From NCBI RefSeq assembly GCF_011082725.1, contig NZ_CP049715.1:124001-188000 (forward strand): a stretch of DNA of 64,000 bases. The letters are read 5' to 3'. This document shows, one piece after another, positions 8,068-16,718 of the stretch. Positions within the stretch are counted from its first letter, which is position 1; each line of letters starts with the position of its first letter. The position numbers were made by a program, and so were the translations under genes. The notes under the pieces are model-generated. The model had not been told where the DNA came from and did no database searches. It saw nothing but the letters and a program-made list of their open reading frames with translations. The stretch is from Apibacter sp. B3706. Lineage in GTDB: Bacteria; Bacteroidota; Bacteroidia; Flavobacteriales; Weeksellaceae.

Positions 8068-9312
8068 ATGTCTAAACAAAAAAATATAAGTGATTTGGTC
8101 GATTTATCCAATACGGTGGACAAATACATTGTGAAGGAACAAGTCGATGGAGAATTACAAAAAATAAATTTAGGACCAACACACCCATCTACCCATGGTA
8201 TTTTTGAAAATAAAATATTAATGGATGGGGAAAGGATTGTTTCAGCAAAATCAACCGTTGGATATATTCACCGTGCATTTGAAAAAATCTCTGAAAGAAG
8301 AACATATTCACAAATAACCACCTTAACCGATAGACTTAATTATTGCTCTTCTCCTATAAATAATATGGGATGGCATATGACCATGGAAAAATTTTTGGGC
8401 GTGAAAGTATCCAAAAAGATTGATTATATGCGTATCATTATTATGGAGTTGGCAAGAATTGCGGACCATTTGGTTTGCGATTCAGTAATGGGAGTTGATA
8501 CAGGTGCTTTAACCGGATTTACTTATGTATTTCAGGATAGAGAAAAGATATATGACCTATATGAACAGGTTTGCGGAGCTCGAATGACTACTAATATTGG
8601 AAGAATTGGAGGGTTTGAGCGTGATTTTAGTCCAAAATTCCATCAATTAATTAAAGAATTTATTGCAGAATTTCCAAAAAGATTGGAAGAATTCGCTAAA
8701 TTATTGGAAAGAAACCGAATCTTTATGGATCGTACGATCGGGGTAGGAGGTATTTCAGCTGAAAGAGCTTTGAATTATGGATTTACCGGTCCAAACTTAC
8801 GTGCAGCAGGGGTAGACTATGATGTGAGAGTCATGAGCCCTTATTCTTCTTATGATGACTTTGATTTTATTATTCCTATTGGGACTTCAGGAGATGCTTA
8901 CGATCGTTTCATGGTTCGTTTGCAAGAAATGAGGGAAAGTTTCAAATTGGTTAAAAATGCTTATGAAAATTTACCTGAAGGAAATTATCATGTAGAGGTT
9001 CCCGAATATTATCTACCGGATAAGCCGGATGTTTATACCAGTATGGAAGCTCTTATCTATCATTTTAAAATTATCATGGGAGAAACAGATATTCCTACCG
9101 GTGAAGTTTTTCATTCAGTTGAAGGAGGAAATGGTGAATTAGGATTTTATATGGTTAGTGACGGAGGAAGAAGTCCTTATAGATTACATTTTAGAAGACC
9201 TTGCTTTATTTACTACCAAGCCTATCCGGAATTGATCAAAGACCAAATGCTGTCTGATGCTATTATTACGTTAGGAAGTTTAAACGTGATTGCGGGTGAA
9301 CTTGATGCGTAA
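8068..9312 (+). CDS. nuoD: NADH-quinone oxidoreductase subunit D (complex I 49 kDa)
   Basis: 414 aa, full length. The N-terminal [21 protein letters not shown] carries the quinone-site histidines, and the family blocks [26 protein letters not shown] and [15 protein letters not shown] are present. With NuoB it forms the quinone-binding pocket. An intrinsic terminator begins 30 bases after the stop and the next gene is unrelated, so the unit ends here instead of continuing into nuoE-N as in the usual 14-gene operon. The remaining subunits must be encoded elsewhere if complex I is complete; this cannot be seen from the window. Confidence 0.96.
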   Translation: MSKQKNISDLVDLSNTVDKYIVKEQVDGELQKINLGPTHPSTHGIFENKILMDGERIVSAKSTVGYIHRAFEKISERRTYSQITTLTDRLNYCSSPINNMGWHMTMEKFLGVKVSKKIDYMRIIIMELARIADHLVCDSVMGVDTGALTGFTYVFQDREKIYDLYEQVCGARMTTNIGRIGGFERDFSPKFHQLIKEFIAEFPKRLEEFAKLLERNRIFMDRTIGVGGISAERALNYGFTGPNLRAAGVDYDVRVMSPYSSYDDFDFIIPIGTSGDAYDRFMVRLQEMRESFKLVKNAYENLPEGNYHVEVPEYYLPDKPDVYTSMEALIYHFKIIMGETDIPTGEVFHSVEGGNGELGFYMVSDGGRSPYRLHFRRPCFIYYQAYPELIKDQMLSDAIITLGSLNVIAGELDA

Positions 9313-9342
9313 AAGTTACTCAACACAAAATTAAATTAATAT

Positions 9343-9368
9343 AAAACTCTCATTATTGAGAGTTTTTT
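9343..9368 (+). terminator. Intrinsic terminator after nuoD
   Basis: Arms AAAACTCTCA (9343-9352) and TGAGAGTTTT (9357-9366) form a perfect 10-bp stem with loop TTAT, followed by T residues to 9368. Confidence 0.88.
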
Positions 9369-9667
9369 CATTTTGAAATAGTTGACATTATAATTTAATG
9401 TTTTATAATTATATTCTTTATTATTGCTCTAAGATACTTTGTTAATAAAAAATAATAACATTATATATTATAATTTTTATTGAATTATGGCTTAATAGAT
9501 AATAATTGTTGTTTTTTATGTGTTAATAATAATGTGGTTTACATTAATTGTATATTATAATATAAATATCATATAATTATTATATATATTTCAATATGGG
9601 ACAAAATTATTTATTTTTAGTTTAAATTTAATAATTTTGCGGGGTATATAGCGTGTAAGCATATTTT
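9369..9667. other. AT-rich intergenic stretch upstream of the GT-C-like gene
   Basis: About 300 bases, nearly all A/T, with no convincing ORF. The only signal is a TAATTTTG -7 box at 9632-9639. No stable hairpin or repeat was recognised. Confidence 0.5.
9632..9639 (+). promoter_or_regulatory. -7 promoter box of the GT-C-like membrane protein
   Basis: TAATTTTG fits TAnnTTTG, 28 bases before the ATG at 9668. No -33 TTG. Confidence 0.45.
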
Positions 9668-11062
9668 ATGAAATCAACCTTCCCCTACAAATTTTTTAAT
9701 TGGAGTATTATAATATTATTTTTAGCAACTTTATTTCCCTTATTACTTTTAAGTTTTTATTCAGAACCGATCCTTGATGATTATGTATATGCCATTAAAC
9801 TTTTATCGAGATCTTTTTTTGACGTACAAGTTTATGAATATATGTATTGGGGTAGTAGGTATACAGCGACCGGAATATTAATTACTAATCCAATCTATTT
9901 TGGATGGTTTGGGGGATATCATGTACTTTCATTCTTAATGATATTTTTATTTGTCTTGGGATCATATTTTATGTTTTATCAGATTTCAAGAAATAAAAAA
10001 ATCACAGTGGTTTTAATGGCTACATTTTGCTTTACCTATTTTTTTATGTTACCGGATATAACCTCGGCTTTTTACTGGTTGGCGGGTTCAGCTACTTATA
10101 ATTTAGGTAACATTCTTTCTTTATTTTTTATAGGAAGCATAATAAAGGCAAAAAAATGCGATAATTATTTTTATAAGATCATTGTTTTTGTATTAGTATT
10201 TTTAATTATTGGATGCAATGAAATATCCATGATCTATATAGATGTTTTTATTTTCCTATTGTTCGTCTATTCATATTTTAATAATAAGAAAATCGATGTA
10301 TTATATTTGTCATTGTTTATTTTTGCGGGGGCATTAACATTGCTCATTTTTGCATCGCCCGGAAACCAACTCAGGTCTTCATCAACAATTGCTCATCATT
10401 TGTCTTTGTCTCAATGTATTTTAAAAACTATAAAAAAGTCAATAACGATCATTGTAAGATATTTCATATTAGTTTTTATAATTCAACTTTTAGTATTATT
10501 TAATATAAGGGAATGGCTAAAAAAAAGAAATTTTTCATATTTAAAACATTCCATAGCATTTTTTATATTTCTTTTACTAGCTGTTTTATTTTTAGGTTCT
10601 TTTCCAAGTTTATGGTCCGTTGGTTTTTTTCCGCCTTTGCGAACGGTAAATGTGATTTTCTTTGAAATGTTAATCTTCTCCATGATTATAGCACATAAAA
10701 TAGTTATAATGCCGTATTTCGATACTATTAATATTTCACCCTATTTTTTAGTAGTAATCTTATTTGTAACTATTTTTAGTTATGTATTTGCTGTTCAAGA
10801 TAAGAAAGTTTATGATTTAACAAATAATCTATATCATTCTTATAAAGACATAGTAAGCGGTGATATGATAAAATATAAAAAAGAAATGGAGGAAAGGTAT
10901 GAATTTATACGCAATTCTAAAGAAGATACAATCTATGTTAAGCCTATTAAGATTAAACCAGAAACTATTTTTAGAAGCGATTTAAAGGAAACTAATGACC
11001 ATTTTTATAACAAAAATATGGCAAATTTCTTTGGTAAAAGTGCAATAATACTTAGAAAATAA
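9668..11062 (+). CDS. Polytopic membrane protein, GT-C glycosyltransferase-like (DUF6056-like)
   Basis: 464 aa with about 9-11 hydrophobic helices. Just after the first helix is LSFYSEPILDDYVYA, an acidic DDY motif in the first extracytoplasmic loop, typical of GT-C fold lipid-linked glycosyltransferases. A second family-like block is TSAFYWLAGSATYNLGNILSL. A soluble C-terminal tail of about 80 residues follows the last helix. It resembles the uncharacterised DUF6056 group. It probably transfers a sugar from a polyprenyl-phosphate carrier on the outer face of the inner membrane, but donor and acceptor are unknown. It stands alone, between the nuo terminator and a convergent gene 22 bases away. 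Confidence 0.65.
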   Translation: MKSTFPYKFFNWSIIILFLATLFPLLLLSFYSEPILDDYVYAIKLLSRSFFDVQVYEYMYWGSRYTATGILITNPIYFGWFGGYHVLSFLMIFLFVLGSYFMFYQISRNKKITVVLMATFCFTYFFMLPDITSAFYWLAGSATYNLGNILSLFFIGSIIKAKKCDNYFYKIIVFVLVFLIIGCNEISMIYIDVFIFLLFVYSYFNNKKIDVLYLSLFIFAGALTLLIFASPGNQLRSSSTIAHHLSLSQCILKTIKKSITIIVRYFILVFIIQLLVLFNIREWLKKRNFSYLKHSIAFFIFLLLAVLFLGSFPSLWSVGFFPPLRTVNVIFFEMLIFSMIIAHKIVIMPYFDTINISPYFLVVILFVTIFSYVFAVQDKKVYDLTNNLYHSYKDIVSGDMIKYKKEMEERYEFIRNSKEDTIYVKPIKIKPETIFRSDLKETNDHFYNKNMANFFGKSAIILRK

Positions 11063-11084
11063 AAATTCTTAAAATGGTGGATAA

Positions 11085-11759
11085 TCAAAAATGAATTTTC
11101 ATGTAATTTATAAACAGCGTTCGATATAATTCATTATTTTCATCAAGAGGTACAAACTTATAAATAATCATATGTTCAGAATCTAATTTATATAAATAAA
11201 AGCTATCTTGAATCGGGTTATATTGAGAATTTATACATTTTTTTAAAAATTTATCCGTTTTATTTTTCGGAAAAGTTATTTCGGATGGTTCAGAAACAGA
11301 TTCAGTAGTTAGAATTCCACTTTTTTTATTTAAGTTAAAACATCCTGTATATGTACTTGTAGAAGATACAGGCTTTTTTATAAATAAATGAGTAAAATAG
11401 TTGAACTCTAATGTTTCATTAATTTCATATTTTTCCCATTCTTCGAAATTTTTTCCCGAAAAATCCGATACAGATTTTAAAATCCAGGCTCCGTGTAAAT
11501 CTTTTATTTTAAATTTTTTCTGAGTTCTTTTTTTTAAATATTGTAAAACATCTTCACGTACCTCATAATTAAATTGATCGGGATTAGCTTCCATTTCAAA
11601 GACTGTCCCTGAAGCAAGATCCTTAAAACTTCTTTTAATATATTTTCCGCTGGTATCTTTTTTTATTTCAAACAGTACAGTAACATTTTCTTGATCTATT
11701 TCCATTTGGGAATAGCTATAAACGCTCCACAAAAGAAAAAATATTAAAATAACTTTCAT
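11085..11759 (-). CDS. Hypothetical exported protein, lipocalin-like
   Basis: 224 aa with an N-terminal signal peptide (MKVILIFFLLWSVYSYSQ). From about residue 90 the pattern AWILKSVSDFSGKNFEEWEKYEINETLEF followed by short beta-strands and TYTGCFNLNKKSG resembles the lipocalin-like domains common in secreted Bacteroidota proteins. No enzymatic motif is seen. Two cysteines in the mature part could pair. It starts 13 bases after the upstream YbjQ-family gene, so the two are probably co-transcribed. Function is not recognised. Confidence 0.6.
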   Translation of the reverse strand: MKVILIFFLLWSVYSYSQMEIDQENVTVLFEIKKDTSGKYIKRSFKDLASGTVFEMEANPDQFNYEVREDVLQYLKKRTQKKFKIKDLHGAWILKSVSDFSGKNFEEWEKYEINETLEFNYFTHLFIKKPVSSTSTYTGCFNLNKKSGILTTESVSEPSEITFPKNKTDKFLKKCINSQYNPIQDSFYLYKLDSEHMIIYKFVPLDENNELYRTLFINYMKIHF

Positions 11760-11772
11760 AAATAATATGATT

Positions 11773-12090
11773 TTAAATTACAACTGCAGTGCCACAGATC
11801 GAAACCATCAACATACTGCCTTTAGCTCCTAAGGCTTCATAATCAAAATGAATACCGATTACAGCGTTAGCTCCTAAAAGAATTGCTTTTTCTTCCAATT
11901 CTTTCAATGCGGTTTGTTTAGCTTCAACCAATACTTTTTCATAAGCGTTAGATCGGCCACCGAAAAAATCTGTAAGATTAGCCTTAAAATCCTTAATAAA
12001 ATTAGCACCAATTATAGTTTCTCCGGTTACAATTCCTTTGTACTCTTTGATTGAAGATCCTTCAATAGAGTTAGTTGTAGTTAAAATCAT
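11773..12090 (-). CDS. YbjQ/UPF0145 family protein
   Basis: 105 aa, the normal length for the family. Matching blocks are SIKEYKGIVTGETIIGANFIKDFKANLTDFFGGRS, ARKTAL-like EAKQTALKELEEKAILLGANAVIGIHFDYE and the terminal GTAVVI. The fold is a small pentameric alpha/beta domain formerly called DUF74 or heavy-metal-binding; its function is unproven. It is first in a two-gene minus-strand unit and divergent from the peptidase gene. Confidence 0.85.
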   Translation of the reverse strand: MILTTTNSIEGSSIKEYKGIVTGETIIGANFIKDFKANLTDFFGGRSNAYEKVLVEAKQTALKELEEKAILLGANAVIGIHFDYEALGAKGSMLMVSICGTAVVI

Positions 12091-12301
12091 TGATTGTTAA
12101 ATTTAAATGATAAAAGTAAATATAAAGATATTCTTATAATTTGAATACATAGTCACTTAAATTACCAATTTATACGTATGAAGTTTAGGTCAAATTTCTA
12201 GCCTAATGAGATAAGTTAATTGTTAAATTAATGACAATTAGTTATGATTACAATAGATCTATTTTAATTAAATACGTTTTTAAATAAAAAGACTAATATA
12301 A

Positions 12302-12332
12302 TTGATTTTATATAGTATTACCCTTATTTTTG
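12302..12332 (+). promoter_or_regulatory. Promoter of the S9 peptidase gene (TTG-N20-TATTTTTG)
   Basis: TTG at 12302-12304, 20 bases, then TATTTTTG at 12325-12332. This is a full Bacteroidota promoter. It lies inside a longer in-frame ORF that could be opened at the same TTG, and so argues that translation starts at the ATG at 12356. Confidence 0.7.
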
Positions 12333-12355
12333 ATGTTTATATAAATAAAGTATTT

Positions 12356-14401
12356 ATGAAAGCACCGGTAGCAAAAAAAATTCCTAAAAAATTAATTACG
12401 CATAACGATATTCGAATTGATAATTATTATTGGCTTAACGATAGAGAAAACCCTGAAGTAATAAAATATTTGGAGGAAGAAAATGCTTATACAAAAGAGC
12501 AGATGAAATCTACCGATTTATTGCAAAAAAAATTATTTGAGGAAATGAAATCCAGGATAAAAGAAGATGATGAGTCCGTTCCCTATAAATTCAATCAATA
12601 TTGGTATACCACCAAATACATAAAAGGAGGAGAATATCCTCTCTATATAAGAAAAAAAGACTCTTTAGAAGCCAAAGAAGAAATCATGTTTGATGTCAAT
12701 GAGATGGCCAAAGGACATAAATTTTACCAAATTGGAAGTGTTAGCGTTAGTCCGGATAATACCATGGCTTGTTATTCAGTTGATACAGTGAGTCGAAGAA
12801 TATATACCATTCAAATAAAAAATTTGGTAACCGGCGAAATACTTTCCGATGAATTAAAAGATACCACAGGAAATGTAGTGTGGGCCAATGATAACCGAAC
12901 CATTTTTTATTCTGTACAAGATCCTAAAACTTTACGTTCATCTAAAATATATAAACATATTTTAGGAACTTCTCAAAAGGAAGACCTATTGGTCTTTGAA
13001 GAACATGACGAAACATTTAATGTCTATGTCACCAAAACTAAATCCTTACAATATATTGTAATAGCCTCCGGAAGTACCTTAACAGATGAATATAGATTTA
13101 TTCCTGCCGATCATCCCGAAGATAAATGGAAAATATTTCAAGAAAGGATTAGGGGATTGGAATATTCCTTTGATCATTATGAAGGATTTTTTTATATCCT
13201 TACGAACAAAGACGGGGCAACTAATTTTAAATTAATGAAGACCCCAATAACAGATACTTCAATTGAAAATTGGATTGAAGTAATACCACACAATGAGGAA
13301 ATTTTATTGGAGGGTTTTGAGCTATTTAAAAATTATTTAGTAACCGAAGAACGAGAAAGAGGGTTGACTCATATAAAAATTAAGAGTTGGGATAATTCAA
13401 TTAATTATGAGATACCTTTCGAAGAAGAAGTTTATACAGTAGGAACTTCTGTAAACAGAGATTTCGATACAGATATTATCAGATATCGTTATACTTCAAT
13501 GACCACCCCATGGAGCGATATTGATTTTAATATGCGCACCAAAGAAAAAAAGGTTTTAAAAGAGCAAGAAGTATTGGGTAATTTTAATAAAGATAACTAT
13601 GTTACTAAAAGAATTTGGGCTCAAGCACGAGACGGAGTACAAATCCCTTTATCTTTAGTAATGAAGAAAGACACTCAGCCATCTAAAAATACCCCTTTGT
13701 TATTGTATGCTTATGGATCCTATGGATATTCAATGGATGCAACATTTAGCTCCATACGGTTATCCTTGTTAGATCGAGGCTTTATATATGTAATTGCCCA
13801 CGTGAGAGGAGGAGAAGACTTAGGAAGGCCTTGGTATGAAAATGGAAAAATGTTAAAAAAGAAAAATACATTTTTCGATTTTATAGACTGTGCTGAATAT
13901 TTAATCAAAAAAAAATATACATCGTCTAATCATTTATATGCCAATGGAGGTAGTGCCGGTGGATTATTAATAGGAGCAGTTATTAACCATGCCCCCAAAC
14001 TATTTCATGGAGTAGTGGCAGATGTACCTTTTGTAGATGTAGTTACAACTATGTTAGATGACAGTATTCCTTTAACGACGGGAGAATACGATGAATGGGG
14101 TAATCCGAATCAACTAGAATACTATAATTACATGAAATCGTATTCACCCTATGATAATGTTGAAAATAAAGAATATCCCAATATGTTGGTAACAACCGGC
14201 TTACATGATTCTCAAGTACAATACTGGGAACCGGCCAAGTGGGTGGCTAAACTTAGGGATATGAAAACAGATTCTAACCTTTTATTACTTCAAACTAATA
14301 TGGATGCAGGACATGGAGGATCTAGCGGACGTTTTGAATCCTTAAAAGAAGTAGCCTTAGAATATGCCTTTTATTTATATTTAGAAAATAAATTAAACTA
14401 G
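12356..14401 (+). CDS. ptrB: S9 family peptidase, oligopeptidase B type
   Basis: 681 aa from ATG 12356, close to E. coli oligopeptidase B. The first 400 residues form the seven-bladed beta-propeller (start KIPKKLITHNDIRIDNYYWLNDRENPEV). The C-terminal alpha/beta-hydrolase carries the nucleophile in NGGSAGGLL (Ser533), an Asp near TTGLHDSQVQYWEPAKW and the His in DAGHGGSSGRF. It cleaves short peptides, usually after basic residues; no signal peptide is seen, so it is probably cytoplasmic. The longer 18-residue N-terminal extension opened by TTG 12302 is rejected because that TTG is the -33 promoter element. Confidence 0.93.
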   Translation: MKAPVAKKIPKKLITHNDIRIDNYYWLNDRENPEVIKYLEEENAYTKEQMKSTDLLQKKLFEEMKSRIKEDDESVPYKFNQYWYTTKYIKGGEYPLYIRKKDSLEAKEEIMFDVNEMAKGHKFYQIGSVSVSPDNTMACYSVDTVSRRIYTIQIKNLVTGEILSDELKDTTGNVVWANDNRTIFYSVQDPKTLRSSKIYKHILGTSQKEDLLVFEEHDETFNVYVTKTKSLQYIVIASGSTLTDEYRFIPADHPEDKWKIFQERIRGLEYSFDHYEGFFYILTNKDGATNFKLMKTPITDTSIENWIEVIPHNEEILLEGFELFKNYLVTEERERGLTHIKIKSWDNSINYEIPFEEEVYTVGTSVNRDFDTDIIRYRYTSMTTPWSDIDFNMRTKEKKVLKEQEVLGNFNKDNYVTKRIWAQARDGVQIPLSLVMKKDTQPSKNTPLLLYAYGSYGYSMDATFSSIRLSLLDRGFIYVIAHVRGGEDLGRPWYENGKMLKKKNTFFDFIDCAEYLIKKKYTSSNHLYANGGSAGGLLIGAVINHAPKLFHGVVADVPFVDVVTTMLDDSIPLTTGEYDEWGNPNQLEYYNYMKSYSPYDNVENKEYPNMLVTTGLHDSQVQYWEPAKWVAKLRDMKTDSNLLLLQTNMDAGHGGSSGRFESLKEVALEYAFYLYLENKLN

Positions 14402-14412
14402 TAAATGACTTT

Positions 14413-14453
14413 AGGAAATTTGAAAAATGATTTAATTATTTTTTAAATTTCCT
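14413..14453. terminator. Stem-loop after the S9 peptidase gene (probable terminator)
   Basis: Arms 14413-14428 (AGGAAATTTGAAAAAT) and 14438-14453 (ATTTTTTAAATTTCCT) pair over 16 bp with one G-T wobble; the loop is 9 bases. It begins 11 bases after the stop. No T-run follows, so termination efficiency is uncertain. Confidence 0.5.
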
Positions 14454-14598
14454 TACCTAATTCCAATATAATTTTTTATACATATTTATATGTTGGCGCG
14501 TGGTAAATATAAGTTTACTTATAGGTAGAAAATAAATAATTTTTTGGATTTTACTAATATGAAAATAATTGCAAATTGAAGAAATAAGTCGAGGTAAT

Positions 14599-15576
14599 TT
14601 AGTGTTTTCTTTCAATAACGTATTTAAGCATCAATTCCAATGAATCTCTATTTTCATTTTTTGGAAAATTAACTAAAATATCGAGCGCTTTTTGCTTATA
14701 CTCATTCATCTTATCAATCGTATAATTAATCCCCCCGTTTTCCTTTACAAATTTGATTATTTCAGCAACTCTTTTTTTATCTTTATTGTGATTTTTAATG
14801 GAATTTATCAACCATTTTTTATTTTCTTTACTTGCGTTGTTAAGCACATAAATTAATGGAAGTGTCATTTTCCTTTCTTGAATATCAATACCGACCGGTT
14901 TCCCGATTAAATTAGTACTTGTATAATCAAACAAATCATCTTTTATTTGAAATGCAATTCCGGTATATTCTCCAAAAAGGCGAAGTTTTTCAGCATTTTC
15001 ATCCGAAGCATAGGTAGAACGTGCTCCCGATTCACAACAGGCAGATATTAAAACAGCTGTTTTTTGGCGTATAATTTCAAAATAGACCTCTTCCGTAATA
15101 TCAAGTTTTCTACTTTTTTCCAATTGCAGTAGTTCTCCCTCAGACATTTCTCGTATAGTTCTGGAAATAATAGATAATAAATCAAAATCTTGATTATCAG
15201 TAGCTAATAATACACTTTTAGATAGAAGATAATCGCCCACTAAAACAGCAATTTTATTTTTCCATAAAGCATTGATTGAAAAAAAACCTCGTCTCATGTA
15301 GCTTTCATCTACTACATCGTCATGAACAAGTGTGGCTGTATGGATAAGTTCGATTAATGAAGCTGCTCGATATGTTTTATCCGTTACAGTACCGGTAAGC
15401 TTAGCTGTTAAAAAAACAAACATGGGACGCATTTGCTTACCTTTTCTTCTAACTATAAACTGGGTGATTCTATCCAATAATGGAACTTTACTTTTCATGG
15501 ATTCATAGAACCTTTTTTCGAAAAGCTTCATTTCATCTGCTATTGGAATTTTAATTTGTTCAGTAACTTTGGACAT
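14599..15576 (-). CDS. ispB: Polyprenyl diphosphate synthase (trans-isoprenyl, long chain)
   Basis: 325 aa. Both aspartate-rich motifs are present: LVHDDVVDESYMRRG (first DDxxD) and FQIKDDLFDYTS (second DDxxD), with GKQMRP binding isopentenyl diphosphate near residue 50. The enzyme adds isopentenyl units to farnesyl diphosphate to make the menaquinone side chain; chain length cannot be read from the sequence. The residues before the first DDxxD (LIELIHTATLVHDD) are those of octaprenyl/heptaprenyl synthases. A -7 box 7 bases before the ATG suggests a leaderless message. Confidence 0.92.
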   Translation of the reverse strand: MSKVTEQIKIPIADEMKLFEKRFYESMKSKVPLLDRITQFIVRRKGKQMRPMFVFLTAKLTGTVTDKTYRAASLIELIHTATLVHDDVVDESYMRRGFFSINALWKNKIAVLVGDYLLSKSVLLATDNQDFDLLSIISRTIREMSEGELLQLEKSRKLDITEEVYFEIIRQKTAVLISACCESGARSTYASDENAEKLRLFGEYTGIAFQIKDDLFDYTSTNLIGKPVGIDIQERKMTLPLIYVLNNASKENKKWLINSIKNHNKDKKRVAEIIKFVKENGGINYTIDKMNEYKQKALDILVNFPKNENRDSLELMLKYVIERKH

Positions 15577-15583
15577 TAGGTTT

Positions 15584-15591
15584 CAAAAATA
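15584..15591 (-). promoter_or_regulatory. -7 promoter box of ispB
   Basis: Minus-strand TATTTTTG. Only 7 bases separate it from the ATG at 15576, so the transcript may be leaderless. Confidence 0.45.
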
Positions 15592-15727
15592 ATCAAATTT
15601 TACATATTTTAATTTGAAACTTCCATTTTATTTTATAAAGAAGAGGTAAAAAGATAATTAAAATAAAGGTTATATACTAAAAATAAGTTAATAACAAAAT
15701 AAAGAGTATAAACATAAAAAGAATTAT

Positions 15728-15735
15728 TATCTTTG
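15728..15735 (+). promoter_or_regulatory. -7 promoter box of the DUF6089-uppS-bamA operon
   Basis: TATCTTTG fits TAnnTTTG, 103 bases before the DUF6089 start. The resulting leader of about 95 bases is long for this window and contains a strong inverted repeat. Confidence 0.5.
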
Positions 15736-15785
15736 TTGCTTGAGAAGATATATAATATTGCAGAGGATAATGCAACAAAATGACT

Positions 15786-15826
15786 TTATTTCACGTTTAA
15801 AGCAATTATGCAATTACGTGAAATAA
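15786..15826 (+). repeat. 11-bp perfect inverted repeat in the 5' leader of the envelope operon
   Basis: TTATTTCACGT (15786-15796) and ACGTGAAATAA (15816-15826) are exact reverse complements with a 19-base loop. The repeat ends 12 bases before the DUF6089 ATG. It could be an mRNA hairpin affecting translation or a site for a dimeric regulator. A smaller TTGCA/TGCAA repeat lies just upstream. Confidence 0.55.
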
Positions 15827-15838
15827 TATTAAATTAAA

Positions 15839-16705
15839 ATGAAAAAAGTTTTCTTACTGGTTATTCTGATTTGTACTTGTTGTTTAATGCATATAAAAGC
15901 TCAACGTAATGAAGTAGGAATATCTATTGGAAGAGCCAATATAATTGGTGATATAGGTAAAACCGATTATATTGAAATATTCCCTATGGATAGGTATAGA
16001 ATTCCAATTTCATTAGGAGTACTTTATAGGTATAATTTAGATAATAGACAAAGTTTACGTTTAAATTTAATTTATAACAGAGTCTATTTTGACGATGAGA
16101 AAGCAAGTGAAGATTATAGATTTAAAAGAAAAATATCAGGAAGTAATACCATTTTTGAAACTTCAGTTTTATTTGAATATTATTTCTTTGATATCAATGA
16201 TATAAAATATTCAGGTTCTTCTCCATATATATTTGCCGGAGTAGGCGGGTATGGTTTTTATGACAGGAAATATACAATCAATCATACGAGAGCTAAAGAT
16301 TATAATGGTTCTTACAGGAATCCTTTAAATTTTCAGGATTTTGTAACAGAAGAAAATTATAAGAAATCTATGAAATTCGATTTTAATATTCCTTTTGGCG
16401 TGGGATATAAATTTAAAATTAAATACGATTGGTTATTATCTCTTGAAATAGGAGCAAGATATACATTCCAGGATAATCTTGATTATAGTTCTATAAAAAA
16501 CAAAAATATAACTATAAACATAGATCCTCAATTAAACAATATAAGTACTGTAGACCCTAAGCTTAAGGATGAGATAAATAGAAGAAATGCTAAAATCATA
16601 GGAAAACATCAAACAGGTAATACATATAAAAGTAACGATTGGTATTTAATATGGGGGATAAATCTTACTTACACATTTGGAAGACCTCCATGTTATTGTT
16701 ATTAA
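15839..16705 (+). CDS. DUF6089 family outer-membrane beta-barrel protein
   Basis: 288 aa. A signal peptide (MKKVFLLVILICTCCLMHIKAQ) precedes a small beta-barrel with alternating aromatic strands: NEVGISIGRANIIGDIGKTDYI, ISLGVLYRYNL, SPYIFAGVGGYGFYDRKY, WLLSLEIGARYTFQDNLDY and a closing WYLIWGINLTYTFGRP. DUF6089 proteins commonly precede uppS and bamA in Flavobacteriia, as here (13-base gap to uppS). The role is unknown; position suggests outer-membrane assembly. A short PCYCY tail with two cysteines follows the last strand. Confidence 0.8.
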   Translation: MKKVFLLVILICTCCLMHIKAQRNEVGISIGRANIIGDIGKTDYIEIFPMDRYRIPISLGVLYRYNLDNRQSLRLNLIYNRVYFDDEKASEDYRFKRKISGSNTIFETSVLFEYYFFDINDIKYSGSSPYIFAGVGGYGFYDRKYTINHTRAKDYNGSYRNPLNFQDFVTEENYKKSMKFDFNIPFGVGYKFKIKYDWLLSLEIGARYTFQDNLDYSSIKNKNITINIDPQLNNISTVDPKLKDEINRRNAKIIGKHQTGNTYKSNDWYLIWGINLTYTFGRPPCYCY

Positions 16706-16718
16706 ATTATAATTATTA

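Noticed and set aside
12302-12355. N-terminal extension of the S9 peptidase from a TTG start
   Set aside because: The TTG and the downstream TATTTTTG form a full promoter, and homologues begin near the ATG at 12356.
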